Source of the DNA: Aralia elata
Taxonomy: Eukaryota; Streptophyta; Magnoliopsida; Apiales; Araliaceae
Direction of reading: 5' to 3'
DNA: 64,000 nucleotides
Assembly: GCA_034770075.1 (NCBI GenBank)
Contig: CM068383.1
Location: 49,991,222 to 50,055,221, forward strand
In this document: positions 45,690 through 56,220 of the stretch, in pieces
Position numbering within the stretch: the stretch's first letter is position 1
Layout of the letters: every line of letters starts with the position of its first letter
Translations under genes and position numbers: made by a program
Notes under the pieces: generated by a model
Told to the model about the DNA's origin: nothing
What the model saw: only the letters and a program-made list of their open reading frames with translations
Databases searched by the model: none

Positions 45690-46199
45690 ATCATCAGTTC
45701 CCCTTTTTCTTTGAGAAACGAACTACGTAGGACCTGATCTCCCAACTTATGGGGGTACGTAGGCAGCCATCATGGCACGGTCCGATCCCTTAAAAATGAT
45801 CCTTTCCCTAAACAAAACCAATTTCCAACAGCCAGATAAACCTTCCTACACCCTCAAAACCTTCCCGAAACCAGCCGACAAATCAGCTTCATCCCAGATG
45901 ACATAACCCTGATCTAACCAAAACAGTTAGCCAAAGATCTAAGACCCAATCCGATGAAGTCGACAGGGGTACGACAATATCTGTCAGATCTCCATCAAGA
46001 CTTGAGAAGAGAAAGAAGGCGAAATGTCAAAATCGTGGTCAACTGGATAAAATGAGGATCCAATGAAAGGCAATGATACGACGAAAAGGGAAAGTGACTA
46101 AATTTAAATGCATGTCTGTATATGTAAGTCATTTTATTACAAGATTTCTCTTTCGATAACCGATGAAACTAACATAGTCTATGCAGGAAATAAAATAAT
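45690..46199. other. Post-pol region of element C with TACGTAGG boxes
   Basis: No gene is seen. At 45720-45780 lies the conserved block with CTACGTAGGACCTGATCTCC and GTACGTAGGCAGCC, nearly unchanged from element D. On the minus strand an AATAAA near 46130-46136 is the candidate poly(A) signal of the antisense genes. Confidence 0.55.
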
Positions 46200-47765
46200 C
46201 TACAAATCTGAAACTAGCTGAAGCAGGATGGATAAAGTGGTGGATAGATCTGAAGCATCAGCATCCCTTGCAATCTGCTGCCCCATCATGTCGATACGGT
46301 CCAATAAAGTAGTAGCTCGGCTGACAGTCCCAGAATGAGCATCTATAACTGCCCTGGTCTGAAATACAATGGCATCTCTGTCAGCAATGGCAGCGTCTCT
46401 AGCCAGAATGACATCATCTCTCTCGACAAGAGCGGCATCCCTCTCAGCTTCAGTAGTAATCAAGGCCAGGCGGAGTCGGGTGTCCTCAGTAACCCGACTA
46501 GGGGCAGAATCAGCTAAGATGGAATGATCTGTGGTATCCTCTGGGAAAATCGCTCCAGAGTCATCAAAGGCCCCAGTCCGACTCAAACCGGCCGGATCCA
46601 AATCTCCGCGCAACCACTGCACGTAAGCAAATGTCTGGAGGTGGCAACCCTCACTATATTCGGCAAAGATCCTGCGAGACTAAAGATCGTATACCCGCAG
46701 TAGATCCCTCTCTGTCTGGGATGATATAAGGAATCGGTAGGCGGCCGCACCCGTGAAAGGGTGAAAGTACTGTGTCTGATCAAACTGCCCTGTAACCGCC
46801 AAGGGATGATAAGTCGTCACGCCCCTCAAGCCAGCAATAGGGATGAAATCCAGGTTGGGCACGTGAGTCAAGAAGCTCATGGAGGAGCAATAACCTGAGT
46901 AGATCAGGAGATGAAAAGGATCCTCAATAACGGACAAAAATGATGCCCAAGAGGCCGCATCAGTACAGCTCACGGGACGAAACGAAAACTGCGTGGCTAT
47001 GTCATGGCGGAAACAAAACCCTTGGCGACGGAAATGGCCAATGGGGCTGAGATGGCTCATAAGCCACACGTACAACAAGGTAGAGCTCCCCCTGAATACC
47101 CTGCCTCGGAAAGACTGACAGTATGAGGCTGACATGTAGGTATTTGCCAATATCATGGGAAGAACGGTGTGATCCTCCTGAAGGGCTCTAACGGCCGCGA
47201 CAACTCGCATATCCAACTGATCGGGTCCGGCTGGCAAGTACAAAATTGAAATAACACAGGCCATCAAAACGGCTACTCTCAAAGCACCCCAGCGCTCCTC
47301 AGACACGGAAAAATCACCAGAAAATAGGTGAAAACTGTCGGGTGAGCCGAAGCGGTCAATCAAGAAATGAAGGGGAACCAGATGGTCTGATGTGATCACC
47401 GATAACAGGACTGCCCTTCGCAAATCGGTGAAAGTCAAGAATTGACGGCGCATGAAACCAGCTGTAACCCTAGCACAGGGACCATCCAGAGGCAAGCCGG
47501 TGAAGCGAGCATACTCCTCGAGGGTGGGGGTCAACTCTACTGTCCCTAACCTGAACACCTGACGGGCAGGCGCCCAATAGCTCAGAATACCATCCACAAA
47601 GCCCGCTGGCACCTGGAAGGATAATAGGGACCAAGAATGTCCCAAAATACCATCTGCGACGACCCTGTCGGCCGGCGATAAACTATCCAACCAGCGAAGG
47701 AGACTGCCGACCAACCCTGTGGGAGGAATGGGATCCAAACGTACCACGACATCTGAGGACGATAT
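46200..47765 (-). pseudogene. Antisense DUF7745-like gene of element C, decayed
   Basis: Collinear with 17829-19394 of element D (LTPTLEEYARFTGLPLDGPCARV is shared). The ATG used in D after the acceptor is ATA here (47763-47765), so the first in-frame Met is MVRLD at 47747. A TAG at about 46680-46682 replaces the Trp codon of D (LWDRRIFAE). The coiled C-terminal repeat (AERDAALVERDDVILARDAAIADRDAIV) is still readable to 46200. Confidence 0.75.
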
Positions 47766-47969
47766 CTGTGAAAAATAGTATCAAAAGGACTGTACAGGGG
47801 TCATTCTCTATCCATAAATCAAAAGCATGCATCGTACAGATAATAATAGAACAAGTGAATTTCACAAAGATAAAAAACTGTGCATAAATGAATAAAAAGT
47901 TCAATACATAGTGCATGAAATGGGAAAAGAAATATAAACAGGTGCAGGTACAAAAGCCATATCCTAGCC

Positions 47970-49940
47970 TAATGTAGTCAAAAGTAATGTCATCTGTGAA
48001 ATCCGGATCCCCAAACTGATCCCCTGGAGTGGTCGAAGTCGAAGGACCGAAGTTCATATCCGGGATATAAGGCGGCACTGAGGCATCAAATGAGCTCGGG
48101 CCTGTGGCGAAATCCGCACTGTCGGGATCATATGCGTAAGTATCCTCTGGAGTCCGGCCCAACACCCGAAGATACAGGGATAACTGCTCCACCTGGTGGG
48201 TCAAGGTGTCAATCTGCTCAACGTGAGTGGGACTCCGAACGCAGGCAGCCCAATCGGTCATCATCACCGAGCCAGGAACCATGTCTCCAAGAAAGAATGT
48301 GGCCCGATTCTGAGGACCGATGGTGCGGGGCACCCACCAGATGCGAAAGGCCTCGCTCGTACTGGGACCCAAAGATAATGTCTGGCGATCCTCCCCCGCA
48401 AGCATAATCCCTGAAGGCTGAGAATCCAACGGCCAGGAGGTAGTGAAAGGAAGGGAGTGCGGAATGCGGATCTCTCCAGTAACGCATCTGAATGCGCGCT
48501 CTCCCAGATACATCACCCAGCCCCCGACACTCTGCAAAGTGAGGCGGCGGGTGGAAAGTGCGAACTCCAGGCCGGTAGGATAACCATCTGTGAACCCCAC
48601 ATCCAGATGCTCAGAAAGATAGGGCCTCCAGACGACCTCTGTATCAGTGATCAGCTCCAGCTGAATGCGGAAATGGGCAAAGCTGCCGGACACTGGGACC
48701 TCCTCTAGGGTGCTGTGGTGCCATCGCCGACCCCGGGGATAGGTATCCAAACCGAGGGTAGTGACAGGCCTCAGACAGGGAAGACGCTCGTAGGCCCAGA
48801 ACTGTTGAACCGAACAAGGCAAGGCATGAGTAACCAACAAATGCAGAAAAGAGAAATGAAATGACGGGAAGTACAATAAGAAAAGAGGAAGAGAAGGCTC
48901 ACCAGCAAAAAGTGGTAGAATCCGAGCCAAGCATCTGTCTGTCCCTCCGAGCGTAGACAAAGACCGTGGAGGAAGTAGGCAAACGTGAAGGACCCCCAAT
49001 CATAGTCGCCGATCCGGTCTACATCTCTGACAGCTCCGACGACGCTGAAATGAATGGTAGAGGAGTTGTTCCCTAAGAAACAACCCCTCATAATGGTCAG
49101 AAACAAACGTCGAAGCAAAATATCACGAGTGGCCCGATCCGCTGGGAATGGCGCCACATATATGCCTCCAACAACGTCCACGGCCAAAGCTCCAGACCGA
49201 ATGCTGCGGGCCTTAAAGACCCGATCGTCGACAGCAAAACCCAATAAAGCTCGGACCTCTGCTGGAGTAATGTCAAGATCCAGAGGAACACGGGATCCGG
49301 TGAACTCTATACCCGTGATGTACCTCCAGTCCCAGGGGGTCAGCACGACCTCACAGTCCAAGAGGTGAAGGGACTGAGTCTGGTGGAACCATCGCTCAGA
49401 TAAAGCCTTCGTATAACCCTAGGGGCACTAACGGGGGATGATAGTGAAGAAATGCCGAAAGCCCCAAGAGTCCACCATCTCCCGGTAATCGCTGAACAGA
49501 GCTGTATAGAGGGAGTAAATGTTAAACCAGTTACCCCTCGGTTGGGTAAACTCGAGAACCTGTGGAAATCACTAACGGGTTAGTCCAAATACGAGCAGAA
49601 ATTGAGAATAAACTCAGAAGAAAATTGAATATACCTCATTGGCAACAAGAGATGCCGAGGGGTGACGACTGAGATCCCGACTCAATAGGTCGGGTATCTG
49701 CACAGAGGCACCAGATAAAGGGCGATGAGAGGACGAAGCTGGTGTGCTAGAGGATGGCCCCTCTACCGCAACATCCGGGAGAACAGCCTCCTCAACATCG
49801 GGATGGTCAGGCCGGATGACAGCCTCCGCCAGTCGGTGAGCCTGATGGGTCAGAGGAAGAGCTGGGGCAGGTGCAGCCCTACGACGACGAACGCCCGAGG
49901 TCCGAGATGTAGAGGAGCTACTAGGAGCGTCAGGATCCAT
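47970..49940 (-). pseudogene. Antisense PMD (aminotransferase-like) gene of element C, decayed
   Basis: Exons by comparison with D: 49940-49635 (306 bp), 49559-48903 (657 bp), then from 48801 down. The first two have the same lengths as D and the same splice words (GAG|GTATAT, CCACAG|GTTCTC, CTG|GTGAGC, CAACAG|TTCTGG). Two TAG stops occur in exon 2, at 49430-49428 (Gln in D) and 49421-49419 (Trp in D). Exon 3 lacks D's stop codon and its frame runs on to 47683, overlapping the neighbour. PMD signature LDCEVVLTPWDWRYITGIEFTGSR is intact. Confidence 0.78.
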
Positions 49941-49942
49941 AA

Positions 49943-50404
49943 CTGGAATAGAACAGGCAAGGAGGAAGGTAAGTTCCCTTTTTGAATTATGTCACAAATA
50001 TTCCAATACTCATCGTAGAATTAATGCAACATGATGCATGTTTATTATATGTCCAAAAAAAAAAACAAAATGGCAGAGTTCCGTCTGTAAAATGGGCATC
50101 CCATGCATAACCAAGCATGTTTTTCAATTAATCCAAGCCACAACAGGTCAAAATTACATTCATGTGGGTGATTGTAATATGTAAAAGGACCCTAATGCAT
50201 GATTTTCTTTCAAAAAAGAAACGACAGATATGTGTGACCGCATCATGAGCATAAAATAGGACTCACACAGTTGATATATAGCATGTATATACAATAATAC
50301 ATAGCATAGCATTATAAAGCATACATTTTGTCTCTAAGCATGCAAATAGCCAGATGTATAGCAAAACATTGACGAAATTGAAAAACGATCGGTCAAAGTG
50401 TTAC
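49943..50404 (-). other. 5'-UTR intron of the antisense PMD gene (element C)
   Basis: Minus-strand donor TATAG|GTAACAC and acceptor TTCTATTCCAG; 462 bp, the same length as in element D. Confidence 0.65.
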
Positions 50405-50659
50405 CTATAACGCGTAGATCGATATAATCGGAGCGGTTTTTGCAAAAAAGGTTGGAAAACTCAGCAAAAGGGCGTGCAAAGGTTTGAAAATCGCGTGGGG
50501 TACGAATGAAAGTGACAGATCTGGAGGAGGCTCGCCCCCTATAAGTCCCGATCTTGGCCGCAGATCAATCTGCGGCTTGCCGCAGATCCATCTGCGCCTG
50601 GCCCTGGTGGGTCCCCCCTGGCTCCTGTACAGTGGTTTGACTTGTTGAGCGAAAATAAG
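50405..50659 (-). promoter_or_regulatory. Putative promoter and 5'-UTR exon of the antisense PMD gene (element C)
   Basis: On the minus strand a degenerate palindrome (50579-50598) and GCCGCAGATTGATCTGCGGC (50557-50576) precede AAGATCGGGACTTATAGG and CAGATCTGTCACTTTCA. The order is the same as upstream of the PMD genes in D and F. Confidence 0.55.
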
Positions 50660-51254
50660 TTACGAGATGGGTGACCGGCGACGAAACCCGGCCCTGACAA
50701 GACGATCGACCGGCGACGATAACCGGCGATTACGAGATGGGTGACCGGCGACGAAACCCGGCCCCGACGAGACGATCGACCGACGACGATAACCGGCGAT
50801 TACGAGATGGGTGACCGGCGACGAAACCCGGCCCCGACGAGACGATCGACCGGCGATTACGAGATAGGTGACCGGCGACGAAACCCGGCCCCGACGAGAC
50901 GATCGACCGGCGACGATAACCGGTGATTACGAGATGGGTGACCGGCGATTAAACCCGGCCCCGACGAGACGATCGACTGGCGACGATAACCGGCGATTAC
51001 GAGAGGGGTGACCGACGACGAAACCCGGCCCCGACGAGACGATCGATCGGCGACGATAACCGGCGATTACGAGAGGGGTGACCGGCGACGAAACCCGGCC
51101 CCGACGAGACGATCGACCGGCGACGATAACCGGCGATTACGAGATGGGTGACCGGCGACGAAACCCGGCCCCGACGAGACGATCGACCGGCGACGATAAC
51201 CGGTGATTACGAGATGGGTTACCAGCAACGAAACCCGGCCCCGACGAGACGATC
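50660..51254. repeat. GC-rich ~70-bp tandem array of element C
   Basis: About 8.5 monomers of 70 bp containing GATTACGAGATGGGTGACCG, GCGACGAAACCCGGCCCC and GACGATCGACCGGCGACGAT. One copy near 50850 lacks part of the unit. It is the reverse complement of the array in D and F, as expected from the opposite orientation of the element. Confidence 0.88.
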
Positions 51255-51426
51255 ATCCGCATTGAATATTTTGCATGTCTTGCATCTTACGTTGCTTCAT
51301 AAGTCATATGTGTTGCATCACGTATGTATTGTCATTCTTGTGCACTGTCATTCATGCATCGAGTGTCTATTTCTTTATTCTGTTCATTTCATTTAACATT
51401 TCATAAACATGATAAAGAGGGGCAGC
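51255..51426 (+). other. Spacer and polypurine tract of element C
   Basis: No gene is seen. It ends in AAAGAGGGGCAGC directly before the 3' LTR start TGTAGACACC at 51427. Confidence 0.7.
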
Positions 51427-53443
51427 TGTAGACACCCAAATTTTGCGTTCCCTGTGCTAACCGTGACAGGAGGGTAAAATCGTTAATTGAACCGGCCTGC
51501 GGGAGCGAAAAATGGGCACAAGTGCGAACACTCGACGCCACCGCGACGATTTGTAGTCAAAAGCGACGTGACAACAAGGCCATCCGAAATGAGCATTCCC
51601 GAATAATGTGTCACATCTCACAGTAATTCTCGGATTGCAAAATACAGGCTTTTCGGCAAAAATCGACAGCACAACGCGAGAATCGAGGTGCGGTGCGGAA
51701 ACCGAGGACAATTAAATAACATAAGTGTATGGCGGGCTGAGTGGATGGCGGGCTAAGGCCAGCCGCACATTGATCTGTGGCCAGCCGCAGATCAATCTGC
51801 GGCTGGGCTTAGCCAGGCTACTTCAGCACATTCCTTCATTCAGTGATGCAGAGAGTTGGAAAATCGGAAGCAGCAGCAGCACGGAAATTCAAGGAGAAAT
51901 AGCATAGATTTGCAACAAAATAGGAGAGAAAGGGAAGAAAAAAGAGAGGAATAATATTCTTTTGATTTGATTGTATCACATATACTTGTTCTTCTATTCA
52001 AAATACACAAGTTTACATCCACTTTGATCTCATTTGCAAGGTGAAATCTCCTTATTTTTGCAATTTCTATCACATCCTTTGGTTAAATTAAATGTAGTTT
52101 TCATGTAATTGATGATGGAACAATGAATTAGGGATTATTAGTGAGGGTTCCATCGGAACAAATTTCTTCCTAATAACCCGATGATATTTATTTATTGATT
52201 TTTTTGTTTGTTTTACGGTGCTATATTGGGCGTGGTTCCTTTAGATCGTTATTTTAGGATGTCTTGGTATTGTTAGATTATCCGTGTTGATTACTTCTTG
52301 TAATATCCGGTTGTGGGTGTGTGGAAATTCGGGTGTGAGCCTAGGAAAGCGACCCCGTGGTCCAAATCCGATGATGGACCTTTTTTTGATGTAAGAAGTA
52401 GGAACGATGTAGATTTCATTGTAAATATGTAATCGTCGGGCCTTAAAACGACGCTAAGGCGAGAATCGTGTTTAAGGCCCCGTCATAGTGAAAGTATGCG
52501 ATTGTTGGCGTTCGGGGTTATTTTGATGGCTTACATGCCTATGAATAGCCTCAACGCATTTTAATGCTTGATTTGAGTTATGACCCAAAATTGATTTCAA
52601 AGTTAAACGATGAAGATTTCTATAAAATCAATCAAAGTAGGTTATTAGCATCACGAGGCTAAAATTTGGAAATGCTAATAAATGTCGATTCCTATTTAAC
52701 GAGAAGGCAAAAGAGAAATCGTTCTCAAACATCAAAAATGACTTTATAAAAATAAGTAACGTTTTATTAAATCTTCGTGCATAGGGTTAAAGAGATCCTA
52801 GAGGTTTCCCATCATTTGAATTATGAAAGCAACGTATAGATCTCGATTCCTATTTTGACAAAGGTTTAGAAAATTCTTGTTTTGCCAAAACGACACCTAA
52901 TGCAATATCACAGTTTTGACAATTAAAATCAAACATTTTCTCATAAAGCTTTCTCGTATAAACCGAAGGACATTCTGAAGCATTCCCAAAAGAAAAAAGC
53001 ACGACTTTTCAAAAAACCCAAATGGTTTCTTCATGCAAACTTACCACCACATTCACAAAGGCACACCCACACACACACACACGCATACATACACATTTCA
53101 TGAATTAAAGGATAAGAAAGCATCAAGATTGCGGTAACCATGTTTCACGGAAGTTGGGGGGTGCCTAACACCTTCCCCTCGCTTAAGCAAGCCCCCGAAC
53201 TTTATGAATCTCGGTTTGCAGACCAATTAATTCGGAGTCACATATGAGCCATCGATTTATAAAAAAATGAAAACTCGGATGAGTTGGTACATCCATTTCA
53301 AATATACCAACTGGCGACTCTGGTTAATTGGCTCATCATAAAAAACGATCTTTCAAAACCCCGTCGACATTAATACCGACATTTTCCAAAGAATCATTCA
53401 ATCAAAAGGCTAAAATTGGAAAAGACGAGAACCGACGTCGACA
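51427..53443 (+). repeat. 3' LTR of element C
   Basis: TGTAGACACC..GACGTCGACA, 2017 bp, with palindrome GCCGCAGATCAATCTGCGGC at 51784-51803. It is followed by the duplication ATCAT. Confidence 0.92.
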
Positions 53444-53448
53444 ATCAT
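53444..53448. repeat. Target-site duplication of element C, right copy
   Basis: ATCAT, partner of 4492-4496. Confidence 0.85.
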
Positions 53449-56220
53449 CATCTAACTGAACAAGCTTCATAAATAATAATAATAATTAAAATAGTATCCC
53501 AATAAAATCTCAGGTTTACATAACCTTAAATAAACTTAAACTTAAACTTAGTGTTTATCGCTACAATACATCAAATGCGGAAATCTAACTTATTGCAGAA
53601 TATAAACTTTCAATTCTTCATCTTAGCTTTTCCCTTGTCCTTGCCCGAGCCCTCTGCCTTCTCACCCTTAACTGAAATGTTAAAACAAGAATGAGCACAA
53701 ATTGTAAGTACATAAAATAATATGATAATGAATATCAAGAGTAAAATCATCTGTCTTGACATTTCCCCATAATCGAAGGAATATTCAAAAAGTAGTGTCA
53801 AATGTCAAAGACAAGGATCCTAGAATTTTTGACAGCATACTAAGGGGTATAATAACCCTGAACATTGTTTTTTAATTCATCGAAAACCATCAGAAGTTTT
53901 GACAATCAAACAGACTGTAAAACATTCTCCGTAGTACTCCAGGTGATCATTCTTTCGTACCCTACATTGTGCACAAGTATAAAGTTTAAACACTTAAGCA
54001 TAAATGGGACTATATGCCCGACATTAGTTTTACCCTGTTATTCGGGTTGTTCATCTTAGTATTCATGCGGGACCGCACCAAAACAATTTGGATTGGTAGA
54101 CTTTAAGTAGCTATAATGAATTTGAATAGTTCAAATAATAAAGCATTTTAGCATCAATAATAACTAGCAGAAACAAAAGGCCAGAATGCATTTATAAAAT
54201 CAGTTCCTAACTGGAATTGAGATATCATCAATTGAACTTGACCAATAAGTAAACTTGAATGAGATATAACTTGCACAATAAAGGAGTGAAGTTCAGGAAT
54301 TTGCTTTCGTTGAAGTAAAGGTCATAGAGATAGGATACTTGCCTTTCACGTAGTTATGTCTATTGCTTAACTATACTTCAAATAACCTATATATTCATAT
54401 ATAGATATTCATTAGCCTTCTATACTCATTAACAGACTCTCAGATCATAATCATTCAACACATACCTAATGTAACTGCTCCATGCTTATAGATATATATT
54501 CTAGGCATACACTTAGCTAAGTATACATTCACATCAATTAATCATATAACTCAAATTCTTGCTTTTATTTTTACTTCAACGGTTTCATTTATAAGTCCCT
54601 TTAGACCTTTTGAAACCTTGATTCTAAATAGTCATAGCATGTTTAGACAATACAAGTATGCCAATTTCCACATAACAAAACTTATAAGAGCTTATTATAT
54701 ATGTATCAGGCCTTAGTTCACAAAACAGAACCTTTTGGTAACTCTGCAATACGGCGCGCGGCCGCACTGCATTTATGCCTGGGAGTGGCGTGACCGCGCT
54801 ACTCCCAGAATTGAGGTTTTCATGCACAACTCATTTACTAGCATGTTGGGGTCTTTGTATATAACATATACACACAATAACCTGAAAACGTAGAACCAAA
54901 ATAAATCCATGCATTCAATAATCAGTTAACACATTTTAAAATTTTCTTTTTTTAAAAACAAGTTTAATAGTTCTTTTCCTTAAAAACTGGCCAAGATCAT
55001 ATTTGACCCTCAGATTATTGCTACATAGGTTCTGATACACATGCTCAATGTTACTAGAATATATCTACATCATTTCTTCAATTCAAGGTAGCTTTTCTTT
55101 TAAATACTTATTCTAAATCAAATTTTACCAACCACGACATGCAGAGCTAGCTTAAACATTATATCAAATATATTTTGATGCATATTGGACTCTAACACAT
55201 ATATTCAAAGGCTCGGATTGCAAAAGAAATCAAATTCCATTTCTGAGGACCAGCGCGGCCGCGCTGGCTTTAGTTAGGGAAGTGGCGCAGCCGCGCCACT
55301 TCGGGACAGACTCAGTAATAAGCTCTGCTTTCTGCAGAACTTAAATTGAATTCAATTGGCTTTAGCTTTCATAGCTCTAAACCTGAAAATCACTTATTAT
55401 GACTTTGATTATCTTATATAACATGTATATACATAACACAACTTCTAACTTTAAAAAATTTCCATTTTTTTGCTTAATTTAGCATCTTAGAGGCGTTTAT
55501 ACAAACATATAGCATGCATGGCTTTAATTCATGAATTTTTGTGTACTTGAAGCATGATTAATCCATAACTCATGTTCTTAATATCCCAACATCAATAATT
55601 AACAACTATATGGCAATACAAAGCCACAAATAAGTCATTTACCAAATCTATATGCATTTTTCCTCTTTTATATATAAGAAAATAAAAGTTCTCATGAAAT
55701 ACCTCTTGAGTGAACTTCCTCCTTGAATTAATCTGGAATTGCTTCCCTCCTTGCTTGCGTAACCTCACAGAATGACTTTAAGATTTCTTCAATCTCTCCC
55801 TCCTCAATTTCGTATGGTATAGAAGTTTTTAGCAAAAGATGAGGTATTTTCAAGGTATGTAATTTATAGACTTGATAAAGTTTGAGTCCCTTCATGATTT
55901 CTAGCCTTCAATCATCAGTTACCCACATTGAATCCTTTTGCATCAGTTGCATATCAAATACTAAAGAGAGGGGTTATGGATTTTAAAAGGTTTTGGTTAA
56001 AAGAATAAAATGAAATACTCCCTCCTCTTCAATTTGGCATTATAACCGTACTATTCTTAATTTTGTCCCAATTTGAATGTCACGAGGGTCCCTCCAATAC
56101 CAGCTGACTCCTTTTAAAAAAACATATTATATTAATCAATTAATCAATTTAAGAAATTATTTGACCATTTTGCCCTCCGGAATCAATATTTTCGATATTA
56201 ATATCTATTCCTACTAAAAT
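53449..56220 (-). mobile_element. Reversed LTR G, main piece
   Basis: Continues the minus-strand chromovirus-type LTR begun at 4430. On the minus strand the segment near 53625-53680 reads like the LTR end of element E (GGGCAAGGAC/AAGGGCAAAGGCAAG context), and the AT-rich body contains two GC-rich patches (54752-54812 and 55250-55308) with GCGCGGCCGC-type words. No purine tract or pol follows, so it may be a solo LTR. Its far boundary is not clear; I end it where LTR E begins. The ORFs of 60-70 codons here are not credible. No host gene is seen. Confidence 0.55.

Larger units (their letters stand above)
4497..53443 (+). mobile_element. Tat/Retand-type LTR retrotransposon C, split by nested element B
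   Basis: Sense order on the plus strand: 5' LTR 4497-6535, primer site 6538, leader, gag-pro 7322-10276 plus 42097-42248, intron, pol 42411-45689, antisense DUF7745-like and PMD genes 46200-49940, tandem array 50660-51254, purine tract, 3' LTR 51427-53443. Element B (10277-42091) interrupts gag-pro. Without it the element is about 17.1 kb. Every coding part is damaged: three stops in gag-pro; two stops, a 195-bp deletion and a frameshift in pol; stops in both antisense genes. The LTRs have diverged visibly (2039 and 2017 bp with many substitutions), so it is the oldest of the three dated insertions. Confidence 0.9.

Noticed and set aside
50660..51254. CRISPR-like look of regularly spaced repeats
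   Set aside because: The unit is a ~70-bp contiguous monomer without unique spacers, in a plant retrotransposon; a plain tandem array.
53610..54827. Possible host gene in the long stretch without retrotransposon coding sequence
   Set aside because: ORFs are under 70 codons, AT-rich and without splice-supported motifs; the stretch matches a reversed LTR.
56010..56100. Stowaway-like MITE start (ACTCCCTCC)
   Set aside because: Only one end resembles the family and no inverted partner or TA duplication was found.
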